50,378 nt of DNA from Clostridium sp. (GTDB lineage Bacteria; Bacillota; Clostridia; Lachnospirales; Lachnospiraceae), in assembly GCA_023664325.1 (NCBI GenBank), contig JAMPFS010000022.1:1-50378 (forward strand), given 5' to 3'. The notes beneath the pieces were generated by a model. That model was not told the origin of the DNA, did not search any database, and saw only the letters and a program-made list of their open reading frames with translations. Below are positions 17,572 through 27,278 of the stretch, one piece after another. The stretch's first letter is position 1; each line of letters begins with the position of its first letter. The position numbers and the translations under genes were made by a program.

Positions 17572-20421
17572 ATGAAAGAGCTGCTTCAGGCAATGAAAGA
17601 ATATATAATTGAATACATTTCCCATCGGTTATTTATTGTGTCGATGGTGATGCTGCTCCTGTTTTCCATGCTTGTGATCAGGCTGTTTAAATTGCAGATT
17701 ATAGAGGGAGAGGAACATCTGGATAATTTTACCTATAAGTCCAAGAAGACATTAACGGTAGAAGCTGCCAGAGGAAATATATTCGACTGTAATGGGAAGT
17801 TATTGGCATATAACCAGCTTGCGTATTCCGTTACCTTTGAAAATACGAATAAGCTCACGGAAATAGCGGCTGAAAATGGCGTGACGGAAAATGACCTGAA
17901 AAATTCTGTTGTGGCAAAAACAATTAAAATCCTGGAAAGAAACGGAGACCAGATCAGTGTTGATTTTCCACTCGAATTAAAGAACAATAAGCTTCAATTT
18001 AACACCGATTCCAATGCGGAGAAGTTAAGGTTTATCGCTGAGGTTTACGGAAAAGGCTCCGCTGACGATTTGACAAAGGAACAGGAGGAGATGTCCGCAG
18101 AAGATGTTTTTGATTATCTGGCAGGCGCGGAGAATTTTAATATATCCTCTGAATACTCAAAAGAGGAAACATTGAAAATTATGAAGGTTCGGTATGCGCT
18201 TTGGCTGAACCGCTTTCAACAGTATATCTCTGTCACAATTGCTATGGACATCAGTGATAAGAGTGTGGCAGAATTAAATGAACACAGCTCGGAGCTGATG
18301 GGAATTGATGTGGTTGTCGATTCCATCCGTGTATATAATGATGCGAAATATTTTGCGCATATTATCGGATATATTGGCAATATTTCCACAGATGAAATGA
18401 AAACCTATAATGAAGAGCTTTCTGAGGAAAACCAATACAGCAGCAATGATATGATTGGAAAAATCGGATTAGAGCAAAAATATGAGAGTACACTCAGAGG
18501 AAAAAACGGTATCGAGGAAATTTATGTTGACAATCTCGGTAAAATTATTGAGCGTACCAATGAACAGGAATCTGTTCCGGGACAGGATATCTATCTGACG
18601 ATTGATTCGGAACTGCAAAAATTTTGCTACGACACGCTGGCAAAGGAGCTGGCAAGTGTATATCTTGCAAATATTACGGATGAAGAACTCGACGAAGAAA
18701 AGAACACCAAAAACCAGATACCGGTATCGGATGTATACTATGCGTTATTTGACAACAATGCGCTCGATATTACGCACTTAGCCTCCGACAATGCATCGGC
18801 ATATGAGACAACGGTAAATAACACCTTAAATACCACAAGGGAATATGTATTAAGCCGGATTAGCAGCATTTTACTGCGTGAAAATACAGCGCTTAATAAT
18901 TTGGACAATGAATATACCGACTATATGGAATATATCTATTCCCTGTTAGCGGAAGATGGGATTTATAATACAAAGACCATCCCGAGCACAGATGAAACCT
19001 ACAAAGAATATGTGGCTGGCAATATTTCCCTGGGAACGTATCTGCAATATGCAATTAATCAGGGAGCAATTGATATTTCTTCCTTTGAGCTTTCAAGCGA
19101 TTATTATGATTCACAGGAAGTATATAATGCATTGGTCGATTATCTGGGAAGCGTCTTATCGGATGATACGGAATTTGACAAGCTGATTATGAAATATATG
19201 ATAAAATCGAATATTGTCAGCGGTGAGCAGATTATTCATATTTTATTTGAACAAAATGTATTAAAGCGTGAGAAGGATGAAGATTATAATGATTTTTGCA
19301 ATGGTGAACTATCCGCATATCAGTTTATAAGAAAGAAAATTTACAATCTGGAAATCACACCGGCGCAGTTAGCGCTTGACCCATGTGAAGGATCCGTTGT
19401 TATTACGGATGTGAATAGCGGTGAAATCCGGGCAATGGTGAGCTATCCAAGCTATGATAATAATCGGCTGACAAATTCGGTGGAGCCGGAATACTATGCC
19501 GCATTGCTTGCAGATAAAACAAAACCTTTGTATAACCGTGCGACCCAGCAGCGTACCGCTCCCGGATCCACTTACAAAATGCTTACTACCATTGCGGGAG
19601 TGGAGGAAGATGCCATTCAACTGGATACCATTATTGATGCAAAAGGAACATTTGAGAAGGTATCCCCTCCGGTGAAATGCTGGATTGCTCCAACCGGACA
19701 AAAACATGGTAAGATAGGGATTGAGGAAGCCTTAGAGGTATCCTGTAACTATTTCTTTTATGAGGTTGGATATCGTTTAGGCGGCGGTGAACATAATTTT
19801 TCTGATTCCGTCGGCTTGGAAAAATTATCAAAATATGCCTCTCTCTTTGGATTAGATACCAATTCCGGTATCGAATTAAATGAGGAAAAGCCGAAGGTTT
19901 CTGATGAGATCGCTGTTGCGAGCGCGATTGGACAGGGGACCAATTCCTATACGCCGACACAGATTTCCAGATATGTGACAACGGTTGCAAATAGCGGAAC
20001 CTGCTATGATTTGAGCCTGATTAAAGAGTTACGGAATGTGGAGGGTGATATCACATGGAAAAATGAGCATAATATACATGGCACGGTAGATATCAGTGAT
20101 GATTTATGGGATACGGTTCACAACGGCATGCGCCGGGTTGTTAAGGAACATACAGACGAAAAAGCCCTGATTAACCAGATTAAAGTGGAGGTGGCGGGCA
20201 AAACCGGTACCGCTGAGGAAAACCTGACCAGGCCAAGCCATGCGCTCTTTGTCTCCTATGCGCCATTTAGAAGACCGGAAATTTCTGTAACAACGGTTAT
20301 TCCGTTCGGTTATTCCTCCGGTAATGCCGAAGAGTTGGCAGGAATGATATATGCATATTACTTTGATCCGGAGAAGTTGGAGAATGCATCCTTAACCGGT
20401 AATGTAAGTTTTTCTGACTAA
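17572..20421 (+). CDS. mrdA: Penicillin-binding protein 2 (elongation transpeptidase), enlarged
   Basis: 949 aa, clearly longer than the 600-700 aa of many PBP2 proteins. A single N-terminal membrane anchor is at about residues 18-40, followed by the dimerisation domain (ARGNIFDCNGKLLAYN). The transpeptidase has STYK with Ser666, SCN at 724-726 and KTGT at 877-880, so the active site is complete. About 245 residues, roughly 355-598, are inserted between LQKFCYDTLAKEL and GSVVITDVNSGEIRAMVSYP. This insert is acidic and Tyr-rich. It cross-links peptidoglycan during elongation, with RodA (encoded 2 kb downstream), MreC and MreD as likely partners. Confidence 0.93.
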   Translation: MKELLQAMKEYIIEYISHRLFIVSMVMLLLFSMLVIRLFKLQIIEGEEHLDNFTYKSKKTLTVEAARGNIFDCNGKLLAYNQLAYSVTFENTNKLTEIAAENGVTENDLKNSVVAKTIKILERNGDQISVDFPLELKNNKLQFNTDSNAEKLRFIAEVYGKGSADDLTKEQEEMSAEDVFDYLAGAENFNISSEYSKEETLKIMKVRYALWLNRFQQYISVTIAMDISDKSVAELNEHSSELMGIDVVVDSIRVYNDAKYFAHIIGYIGNISTDEMKTYNEELSEENQYSSNDMIGKIGLEQKYESTLRGKNGIEEIYVDNLGKIIERTNEQESVPGQDIYLTIDSELQKFCYDTLAKELASVYLANITDEELDEEKNTKNQIPVSDVYYALFDNNALDITHLASDNASAYETTVNNTLNTTREYVLSRISSILLRENTALNNLDNEYTDYMEYIYSLLAEDGIYNTKTIPSTDETYKEYVAGNISLGTYLQYAINQGAIDISSFELSSDYYDSQEVYNALVDYLGSVLSDDTEFDKLIMKYMIKSNIVSGEQIIHILFEQNVLKREKDEDYNDFCNGELSAYQFIRKKIYNLEITPAQLALDPCEGSVVITDVNSGEIRAMVSYPSYDNNRLTNSVEPEYYAALLADKTKPLYNRATQQRTAPGSTYKMLTTIAGVEEDAIQLDTIIDAKGTFEKVSPPVKCWIAPTGQKHGKIGIEEALEVSCNYFFYEVGYRLGGGEHNFSDSVGLEKLSKYASLFGLDTNSGIELNEEKPKVSDEIAVASAIGQGTNSYTPTQISRYVTTVANSGTCYDLSLIKELRNVEGDITWKNEHNIHGTVDISDDLWDTVHNGMRRVVKEHTDEKALINQIKVEVAGKTGTAEENLTRPSHALFVSYAPFRRPEISVTTVIPFGYSSGNAEELAGMIYAYYFDPEKLENASLTGNVSFSD

Positions 20422-20475
20422 GAGAACCGACTTGCTGTTTTTTGTAATTTGTTATATAGTAATAGAGGTGATTTC

Positions 20476-21264
20476 ATGAAAAATACGGTAATTATAAAAG
20501 GAAACAAATATGGTTTGTCCATTGTTTTGAACGATGAAGTGGAATTTCCTCAATTGATTGAGGATTTGGCAAAGCGATTGGAAGATGCAGAAAGCTTTTT
20601 CGACAGTAAGAAACAGCTTGCAGTAACTTTCGAGGGCAGAACACTTACAAATGACGAACTGGATCAGATTTTAACTGTAATTGAAGAAAATTCAAAACTG
20701 AATATTCAGTATGTCATGGATGAGGACAGTGAATTGGAAGCAACATTTTTTGACATTATCCATTCGGAAGAAAACAGAAACAGGGATGGAGATGCCAAAG
20801 GCGGAACCGATTATCTTGATTCCGGGCAGGATGACAGCATCCTGACAGAGGTAATTCCTCTGTTTAGCGCAGAAAATGAAACGGCTTCTAAATCGCAGGC
20901 AGCCGATGGCACGGGAATGTTCTATAAAGGCACGCTTCGTTCGGGACAGGCTTTAGAGGCTAAAAATTCCCTTGTGATTGTCGGTGATGTGAATCCCGGC
21001 GCAACCGTGATTGCGGGAGGGAATATCGTTATTATCGGTACACTGAAGGGAAGCGTAACGGCAGGCGCAAATGGTAATAAGGATGCATTTGTATTGGCAT
21101 TATCCATGAATCCGATTCAAATCAAGATTGCAGATGTGATAGCCATCTATTCTGACAAAAAACAAAATACACAGCCCTTAAAAGAAGCGGTATTGGCAAT
21201 GATCGAACATGGAGAAATTGTAATGAAGCCTGTTTCCAAAAATGCGCTGCAGGATATAAGATAA
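20476..21264 (+). CDS. minC: Septum site-determining protein MinC
   Basis: 262 aa. MinC blocks FtsZ ring formation away from midcell together with MinD. The N-terminal domain begins KNTVIIKGNKYGLSIVLND. The C-terminal beta-helix (residues about 155-245) contains GDVNPGATVIAGGNIVIIGTLKGSVTAGANG, the most conserved part of the family. I chose the ATG at 20476, since AGAGGTGA lies just upstream; an earlier in-frame start at 20449 lacks such a site. A Ser/Glu/Asp-rich linker joins the domains. minD and minE follow in order. Confidence 0.93.
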   Translation: MKNTVIIKGNKYGLSIVLNDEVEFPQLIEDLAKRLEDAESFFDSKKQLAVTFEGRTLTNDELDQILTVIEENSKLNIQYVMDEDSELEATFFDIIHSEENRNRDGDAKGGTDYLDSGQDDSILTEVIPLFSAENETASKSQAADGTGMFYKGTLRSGQALEAKNSLVIVGDVNPGATVIAGGNIVIIGTLKGSVTAGANGNKDAFVLALSMNPIQIKIADVIAIYSDKKQNTQPLKEAVLAMIEHGEIVMKPVSKNALQDIR

Positions 21265-21328
21265 CAACGGAGTCAGAATACGGAATGGCTCTGATATAAT
21301 ATGATTCTAATAGGGAGGATATGAATAA

Positions 21329-22114
21329 ATGAGTGAAGTGATTGTAATAACATCAGGAAAAGGCGGTGTTGGCAAGACAACAACGACCGCAAATGTAGGA
21401 ACCGGACTCGCAAAATTAGAAAAAAAGGTGGTGCTAATTGATACGGATATCGGACTTCGTAACCTTGATGTAGTCATGGGTCTGGAAAACCGCATTGTTT
21501 ATAACTTAGTGGATGTGGTAGAGGGAAACTGCCGTTATAAGCAGGCATTAATCAAAGACAAGACTTATCCGAATCTGTTTTTGCTGCCTTCTGCACAGAC
21601 AAAGGACAAGACCTCGGTTACGCCGGAGCAGATGAAGAAACTGGTTGGGGAGTTAAAAAAGGAATTTGATTACATAATTTTAGACTGTCCGGCTGGTATT
21701 GAGCAGGGATTCAAGAATGCAATTGCGGCAGCCGACCGGGCATTGATTGTGACAACGCCTGAAGTTTCTGCGATTCGTGACGCCGACCGGATTATCGGTT
21801 TATTAGAGGCAAACGATATCAAGAAAACGGATTTAATTGTAAATCGCGTTCGTATGGATATGGTAAAACGCGGCGAAATGATGTCCATTGAAGATGTGGT
21901 GGAAATCCTTGCCATTGATTTGATCGGTGCCGTTCCGGATGATGAGAATATTGTTATTTCTACAAACCAGGGGCAGCCATTAGTTGGTGACAGTTCTTTA
22001 GCGGGCAAAGCATACTTTAATATTTGCAAACGCATAATGGGGGAAGAAGTAGAATTTTTGGATTTGAATGATTCTGGCTTTTTCAAGAAGTTATCAAAGC
22101 TGTTTAAAAAATAA
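21329..22114 (+). CDS. minD: Septum site-determining protein MinD
   Basis: 261 aa. This membrane-associated ATPase recruits MinC and oscillates or localises with MinE. The deviant Walker A KGGVGKTTTTAN is near residues 11-22. DTDIGLRNLDVVMGLENR and LDCPAGIEQGF are conserved. The last residues GFFKKLSKLFKK form the amphipathic membrane-targeting helix. An AGGGAGG-like ribosome binding site precedes the ATG. Confidence 0.97.
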   Translation: MSEVIVITSGKGGVGKTTTTANVGTGLAKLEKKVVLIDTDIGLRNLDVVMGLENRIVYNLVDVVEGNCRYKQALIKDKTYPNLFLLPSAQTKDKTSVTPEQMKKLVGELKKEFDYIILDCPAGIEQGFKNAIAAADRALIVTTPEVSAIRDADRIIGLLEANDIKKTDLIVNRVRMDMVKRGEMMSIEDVVEILAIDLIGAVPDDENIVISTNQGQPLVGDSSLAGKAYFNICKRIMGEEVEFLDLNDSGFFKKLSKLFKK

Positions 22115-22140
22115 TAACCAAAGAGTTAGGAGCGGATATT

Positions 22141-22422
22141 ATGAGTTTATTTGATTTATTTACAAAGAAAAAATCATCTGGTGATTATGCAAAAGACCGT
22201 CTTAAGCTGTTATTAGTATCTGACAGGGCAAATTGTTCACCGGATGTCATGGAACAGATCAAGAATGATATTATAGAAGTTATTTCCAGATATATGGAGA
22301 TTGATGCATCGGGTCTTGATATCCAGATTACGCAGACGGAATCAGAAGGTGGAAATGGAACAGTTCCTGCGCTATATGCAAATATACCAATCAAAGATTT
22401 AAAGTCAAAATCTGTGAAATAG
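22141..22422 (+). CDS. minE: Cell division topological specificity factor MinE
   Basis: 93 aa. It starts with MSLFDLFTKKKSSGDYAKDRLKLLL, the MinE membrane-binding and MinD-contact region, followed by a short topological specificity domain (LKNDIIEVISRYMEID). MinE stimulates the MinD ATPase and confines MinCD. It begins 26 bases after minD and completes a minCDE set. minE is missing in many rod-shaped Firmicutes that use DivIVA, and this window has both minE and a DivIVA-domain protein. Confidence 0.95.
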   Translation: MSLFDLFTKKKSSGDYAKDRLKLLLVSDRANCSPDVMEQIKNDIIEVISRYMEIDASGLDIQITQTESEGGNGTVPALYANIPIKDLKSKSVK

Positions 22423-22455
22423 TTTTAAACGTGATTTTTGCAGCAGGAGAGTAAT

Positions 22456-23565
22456 ATGTTAGAAAATTACCAACTACGAAATTATAATTTCAAATTACTG
22501 TTTTTAACATTATGTGCAGCTATTTTTGGAACGGTTATGATTGTAAGCGCTGATAGTTCTTATTTTAGAAAACAGCTATTTGGATTAATCATATGCTTTA
22601 TCGGATTAATTGTCCTTTCATTGATTGATTACAAATTTATAGACAAATTTCATGTGATTCTTTATGCTGTGAATGTTCTGTTACTGCTTGCGGTTCGGTT
22701 GTTTGGATCGAGTGCCAATGGAGCCCAGAGATGGCTTGGAAGCAGCGAGACAATCACTGTCCAGCCATCCGAATTTTCGAAAATTATATTGATTATCTGT
22801 GCAGCGCATTTTTTATCCCAGCACAAGGATGATATCAACAGTTTTAAGACGTTGGTATCCTATGCAGTCCTATGTGCGGTTCCATTGTTTTTGATTGTTG
22901 CGCAGCCGGATTTATCTACCACGATTGATATTTTTGTGATTCTTTTCGTTATGCTGTATGTAGCAGGCTTAAACTATAAAATCATCGGTATTGGAATTTT
23001 ATGTTTTATTCCTTTGGCAGGCAGTTTTATATGGTATATCCAAAGACCGAATCCGTGGCCGTTTCAGGATTATCAGGTAGAAAGAATCCTGTCTCACTTA
23101 TATCCGGATGAATATACGAATACCACAAGATATCAGCAGGATAATTCGATTATGGCGATTGGATCCGGGCAGTTATGGGGCAAGGGGCTTAACAGTTCAA
23201 CGCTTGCCACCGTTAAGGATGCCAATTTGATTTCGGAGCAGCAGACGGATTTTATTTTTTCTGTAGTGGGTGAAGAATTAGGTTTTATTGGAAGTGTATT
23301 TATTATTGTAATATTGGGTTTAATTGTGGTACAATGTGTAAGAACTGCGAGAAAAGCGAATGATGATATGGGAATGTATATTGCAACAGGCATTGCGGTA
23401 TTAATCGGGTTCCAGACGTTTATCAATATCGGCGTAGCAACAGCGCTGCTGCCGAATACCGGAATCCCGCTTCCTTTTATCAGCTATGGGTTATCATCAT
23501 TGGTAAGTTCTTGTGCCGCAATCGGTTTAGTATTAAATGTTTCGCTTCAACGTAGAAAATACTGA
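22456..23565 (+). CDS. rodA: SEDS-family peptidoglycan glycosyltransferase RodA
   Basis: 369 aa with about ten membrane helices. It polymerises glycan strands from lipid II during elongation, with the PBP2 encoded upstream. Conserved SEDS segments are ANGAQRWLG near residue 92, PSEFSKI near 110, AQPDLSTTI near 158, FIFSVVGEELGF near 270 and NTGIPLPFISYG near 338. The position after minE and beside PBP2 favours RodA over FtsW. I chose ATG 22456 after CAGGAGAG; an upstream TTG has no ribosome binding site. Confidence 0.93.
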   Translation: MLENYQLRNYNFKLLFLTLCAAIFGTVMIVSADSSYFRKQLFGLIICFIGLIVLSLIDYKFIDKFHVILYAVNVLLLLAVRLFGSSANGAQRWLGSSETITVQPSEFSKIILIICAAHFLSQHKDDINSFKTLVSYAVLCAVPLFLIVAQPDLSTTIDIFVILFVMLYVAGLNYKIIGIGILCFIPLAGSFIWYIQRPNPWPFQDYQVERILSHLYPDEYTNTTRYQQDNSIMAIGSGQLWGKGLNSSTLATVKDANLISEQQTDFIFSVVGEELGFIGSVFIIVILGLIVVQCVRTARKANDDMGMYIATGIAVLIGFQTFINIGVATALLPNTGIPLPFISYGLSSLVSSCAAIGLVLNVSLQRRKY

Positions 23566-23585
23566 CAACAGAAGGGTATGATAGA

Positions 23586-23981
23586 ATGAATATTGGTTTG
23601 ATCGCACATGATGCAAAGAAAAAATTAATGCAAAATTTTTGTATTGCGTATCGTGGTATCTTAAGTAAGCATGAACTGTTTGCGACTGGTACGACAGGAA
23701 GGCTGATTGAAGAGGTTTCCAATCTTACGGTACACAAATATTTAGCTGGTCATTTAGGTGGTGAACAGCAGCTTGGCTCAGAAATTGAGCGTAATGATAT
23801 TGATATGGTTATTTTCTTAAGGGATCCGCAAAACCCGAAATCACATGAGCCGGATATCAATAATATTTTCAGGCTGTGTGATGTACATAATATACCGCTG
23901 GCTACGAATTTGGCAACGGCTGAATTATTAGTCAAAGCATTAGACCGAGGAGATTTGGATTGGCGTGAAATGTTTAAATAA
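23586..23981 (+). CDS. mgsA: Methylglyoxal synthase
   Basis: 131 aa. It converts dihydroxyacetone phosphate to methylglyoxal and phosphate, a bypass of lower glycolysis. IALIAHD-type start (GLIAHDAKK), ATGTTG phosphate-binding loop near residue 38, GGEQQLG and the catalytic region DMVIFLRDPQNPKSHEPDI near residues 73-92 are all present. It lies in the wall-gene cluster, a common clostridial arrangement with no evident functional link. Its end overlaps the next gene by 17 bases. Confidence 0.95.
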   Translation: MNIGLIAHDAKKKLMQNFCIAYRGILSKHELFATGTTGRLIEEVSNLTVHKYLAGHLGGEQQLGSEIERNDIDMVIFLRDPQNPKSHEPDINNIFRLCDVHNIPLATNLATAELLVKALDRGDLDWREMFK

Positions 23982-24954
23982 TAAAATTTGTAAGTTCTGT
24001 ATGGTTATCATTATGATATTATCGGTTTCGCTGCTGTCTGGCTGCGGAAGTTCCACAGCCTATGATGTCAATGAACCGCTGCATGTGCGTTCGACGGTCA
24101 ATTTACCAATCGTGCGGCCATTCGGACTTGCGAGGGAGAATGTTGTAATTCCATATGATGCATATGTCTATGATGATGCTGCTTTTGAATATGAGTCAGG
24201 ACTTTTAATCAATGAGACAAAGAATACTGTTGTCTGTGCAGTGAATCCACACAAACAGATCTATCCTGCAAGCATGACAAAGGTTCTCACTGCGATTATT
24301 GTCATGGAAGCCATTGAAAATGGCACAATTGGGAAAAATGATACCGTTGTTATCAAGAAAGAGATTGAATTTAATGAAGATAATGTTACAACCTTAGGGT
24401 TGGAGCCCGGAGATTATATTACAGTGGATGAACTGCTGCACGGATTATTGATCTCATCCTATAATGACTGTGCGGTTGCTTTGGCACGCTATATCGCAGG
24501 CAGTGTGAGTGATTTTGTTGATTTGATGAATGCAAAAGCCGCAGAGCTTGGCGCAACCAATTCCCATTTTGTAAATCCACACGGACTTCACGACAATAAC
24601 CATTATACGACACCTTATGATTTATATTTAATTTTCAAAGAATTTTTGTCGAAAGAGGAGCTTGTTAAGATTGACAGCGAACAGTCTTATGTTCTTACCA
24701 TGTACCGGGAGGATGAAAAAATACAGACAGATCTGATTCCAACGAATGGTTTTTTATCCAATTCTTTTGAGATGCCAAGTGGATACCATATTACCGGTTG
24801 GAAAACCGGTACAACAGATAAGGCGGGAAGCTGTATTATTTTGGAATTTGTAAATGATGATACAAATGAAGAATATATTTGTCTGGTCTCTAATGCAAAA
24901 GACCATGAATCACTTTATACAAATGTAGAGGATATGTTAAAAGAGATCTATTGA
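23965..24954 (+). CDS. D-alanyl-D-alanine carboxypeptidase (PBP5/6 family lipoprotein)
   Basis: 329 aa. It trims the terminal D-Ala of peptidoglycan stem peptides outside the cell. A signal segment with lipobox LLSGC near residues 24-28 indicates a lipid anchor instead of the usual C-terminal helix. The S11 peptidase motifs are complete: SMTK (PASMTKVLTA) near residue 105, SYN (SSYNDCAVAL) near 170, and KTGT (GWKTGTTDKAG) near 277. The GTG start at 23965 overlaps mgsA and has GAGGAG 12 bases upstream. An internal ATG at 24001 would shorten but keep the lipobox. Confidence 0.92.
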   Translation: MKCLNNKICKFCMVIIMILSVSLLSGCGSSTAYDVNEPLHVRSTVNLPIVRPFGLARENVVIPYDAYVYDDAAFEYESGLLINETKNTVVCAVNPHKQIYPASMTKVLTAIIVMEAIENGTIGKNDTVVIKKEIEFNEDNVTTLGLEPGDYITVDELLHGLLISSYNDCAVALARYIAGSVSDFVDLMNAKAAELGATNSHFVNPHGLHDNNHYTTPYDLYLIFKEFLSKEELVKIDSEQSYVLTMYREDEKIQTDLIPTNGFLSNSFEMPSGYHITGWKTGTTDKAGSCIILEFVNDDTNEEYICLVSNAKDHESLYTNVEDMLKEIY

Positions 24955-24994
24955 CAGTCAGGCGAAAGGTGGATTTAGGAAAAGGAGGAGCATA

Positions 24995-25417
24995 ATGATT
25001 GAGTTAGTGGTAGGCGAAAAAGGCAAGGGCAAGACCAAAATACTGATGGGTAAGGCGAATAATGATATTAAGGTGACAGGCGGCAATATCATTTATCTTG
25101 ACCGCAATAATAAGCATATGTATGAACTGAGCAACCGTGTCCGGTTAATCAACGTACCGGATTACAATATCCGTTCTGCTGATATGTTTTTAGGATTCGT
25201 CTATGGCATTGCATCACAGGATCATGATTTGGATCGCATGTTTTTAGACAATTTTATGTCGATTGCCTGTGTGGAAACCGTGGAAGAAGTGGAAGATATG
25301 CTCAAAGAATTATCTGCCATATCTGATAAGTTTGAAATTGATTTTGTAATCGGGATTTCAATGGGTAAAGATGATTTGACAGAGTATTTAAAGGAACTTG
25401 TCGTAATGGCATTATAG
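24995..25417 (+). CDS. Small P-loop protein of unknown function
   Basis: 140 aa. It starts with MIELVVGEKGKGKTK, a plausible Walker A nucleotide-binding loop, followed by an alternating alpha/beta pattern (NIIYLDRNN, RVRLINV). The protein is too short for a complete standard ATPase and I see no clear Walker B. Database labels for similar short clostridial proteins vary, so I give no function. A GGAGGAG ribosome binding site precedes the ATG. It follows dacA by 40 bases and ends at a strong terminator. Confidence 0.78.
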   Translation: MIELVVGEKGKGKTKILMGKANNDIKVTGGNIIYLDRNNKHMYELSNRVRLINVPDYNIRSADMFLGFVYGIASQDHDLDRMFLDNFMSIACVETVEEVEDMLKELSAISDKFEIDFVIGISMGKDDLTEYLKELVVMAL

Positions 25418-25443
25418 ATTGATGAACAAATGACCTTTTAAAA

Positions 25444-25488
25444 AGCGTCTGGAATGATTGCAACATCACGCCAGACGCTCTTTTTTCT
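25444..25488 (+). terminator. Intrinsic terminator at the end of the mre-min-dac run
   Basis: AGCGTCTGG (25444-25452) pairs with CCAGACGCT (25471-25479), followed by CTTTTTT. Confidence 0.85.
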
Positions 25489-25494
25489 GTAGCT

Positions 25495-25695
25495 TTATGC
25501 CTCACTGTTCATACGGCCATAATAAGAAATGGCATATAAACCACCAATACCAACTACTGCATAAATAATGCGGGTAAGTATTGACATTTGTCCGAATAAG
25601 GTACTTACGAGGTCGAAATCAAAAAATCCAATTAATCCCCAGTTAATCGCGCCAATTAGCACAATTGTCAATACAGTATAATCTAAACCTTTCAT
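25495..25695 (-). CDS. DUF378 small membrane protein
   Basis: 66 aa, two membrane helices. The stretch LTIVLIGAINWGLIGFFDFDLVSTLFG near residues 7-33 is characteristic of DUF378 proteins, whose role is unknown. The start at 25695 has AGAAAGGAG upstream. A longer in-frame version from 25728 lacks a ribosome binding site. It is a single gene convergent with the cluster above. Confidence 0.88.
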   Translation of the reverse strand: MKGLDYTVLTIVLIGAINWGLIGFFDFDLVSTLFGQMSILTRIIYAVVGIGGLYAISYYGRMNSEA

Positions 25696-25841
25696 AATAT
25701 ACTCCTTTCTGTATGCATGGACATACATTTGAATATTGATAGTGTTTGAAATATTTTGAAAAATTATACATAAATGTTGTGGTTTTTTTACAAAAATGAT
25801 ACAATAAATTGATATAAATAGGATATTGGAGGTGTCTTATT

Positions 25842-27236
25842 TTGAGTAGAAACAAAAGAGGTGGCAATACAGATACCTTTCGCATTAATATAGGAACCAT
25901 AATTTTTAGTGTAATTTTTATATACATTATTATCCGGATTGCGATTTCTTTACCAAAAGAAAAGCTTGCAATATATGAGGTACAAAACAGCTATATTGAT
26001 ACCAATATCAATACAACTGCTTTAATTGTAAGAGAGGAAACACTTGTAAATGCAGAAAGTTCCGGATATGTAAGCTATTATGTACGGGATGGGGAAAAAA
26101 TCGGCAAAGATAAAACAATCTATACAATTGATGAGACAGGGAGTGTATACGCAAAGCTCAAAGATTCCAATTCGGATTCCCTTACCATGTCAAAAGATGC
26201 ATTGGAAGAAGTTCGGACAAGAATATCAAATTTTGAAAATTATTTTGATTATTCTGATTTTTCAGATGTATATAATTTTCGGTACGATATTGAGAATGCA
26301 GTATTGGAGCTTACAAACGAAACCCTGATAGACCAGCTCACCTCGTTAGACAGCAATGATACAAATGCTGCAACCTATAAGAAAGTCAATACATCTGAGG
26401 CAGGTATCGTAACATATTACCAGGATGGATATGAGGAGTTTAGCATAGACAGTTTTAAGGCATCGGATATCAATAAGAATACATATGAGAAGAAAACCCT
26501 TAAAACCGGTGAAATCATAAATGCCGGAGATCCAGTATACAAATTAATCACATCAGAGGAATGGTATCTGATTGCCCCGGTTTCCGAAAAAGAGGCAGCA
26601 GAGTTAAAGGAAAATGATTCGGTAAATGTTAATATACATAACAGCAGCAAAAATATCACCTGTCCTTTTGAATTAGTCACAAAAGACAACAAGCATTTTG
26701 CCATTATTTCATTAAACCAGCAAATGGTAAATTATATCAATCAGCGGTATATTGATATTGTGATCTTGCAGGATCAGAATAATGGCTTAAAAATCCCCAA
26801 TACGTCCATTACACAGAAAGAAGTTTATAAAATCCCGATAAATTTCGTCTCAAAAGGTTCTGATTCCACCGATGAGAAGTTTTTTAACATCAAAAAACTG
26901 GATGAAAATGGCGAAGTGACACTAAAACAGGTAGAACCGGCTATTTATATGAGGGATGACGGTTTCTGTTATGCAGATCCAAATGATTTTTCTGCGGATG
27001 ATGTTTTGGTGAGTCCTGATACCAATGAAACCATTGCCTTGTCCCAGCTCGAAAAAGCAGAGCTTGAGGGCGTATATTGCGTCAATCAGGGCATTACAGA
27101 TTTTCGATATATTGACAGGATTTTCCAGGACAATGAGTACACAATTGTCCGTGCAGATGTCGATTACAGCATTGCAAGATATGACCGTCTGGTACTGAAT
27201 CAGGCTATGGTAAAGGAAAATCAGATTATCAAATAA
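25842..27236 (+). CDS. HlyD-family-like membrane-anchored protein
   Basis: 464 aa. A basic N-terminus and one membrane helix (about residues 17-36) precede a large outside domain. Two lipoyl/barrel-sandwich half motifs are visible: LVNAESSGYVSYYVRDGEKIGKDKTIYTID near residue 65 and TGEIINAGDPVYKLITSEEWYLIAPVSEKEA near 220. These resemble periplasmic adaptor (HlyD/RND MFP) proteins. No ABC or RND transporter gene is next to it; instead yggS-sepF-divIVA follow, so a role linked to the envelope or division site is possible. The start follows GGAGGTGTCTTATTTTG; the TTG at 25842 is the chosen start. Confidence 0.78.
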   Translation: MSRNKRGGNTDTFRINIGTIIFSVIFIYIIIRIAISLPKEKLAIYEVQNSYIDTNINTTALIVREETLVNAESSGYVSYYVRDGEKIGKDKTIYTIDETGSVYAKLKDSNSDSLTMSKDALEEVRTRISNFENYFDYSDFSDVYNFRYDIENAVLELTNETLIDQLTSLDSNDTNAATYKKVNTSEAGIVTYYQDGYEEFSIDSFKASDINKNTYEKKTLKTGEIINAGDPVYKLITSEEWYLIAPVSEKEAAELKENDSVNVNIHNSSKNITCPFELVTKDNKHFAIISLNQQMVNYINQRYIDIVILQDQNNGLKIPNTSITQKEVYKIPINFVSKGSDSTDEKFFNIKKLDENGEVTLKQVEPAIYMRDDGFCYADPNDFSADDVLVSPDTNETIALSQLEKAELEGVYCVNQGITDFRYIDRIFQDNEYTIVRADVDYSIARYDRLVLNQAMVKENQIIK

Positions 27237-27278
27237 TTTTACACAGATCCACAAATATATATAAAAGAGGTGTTAGTA

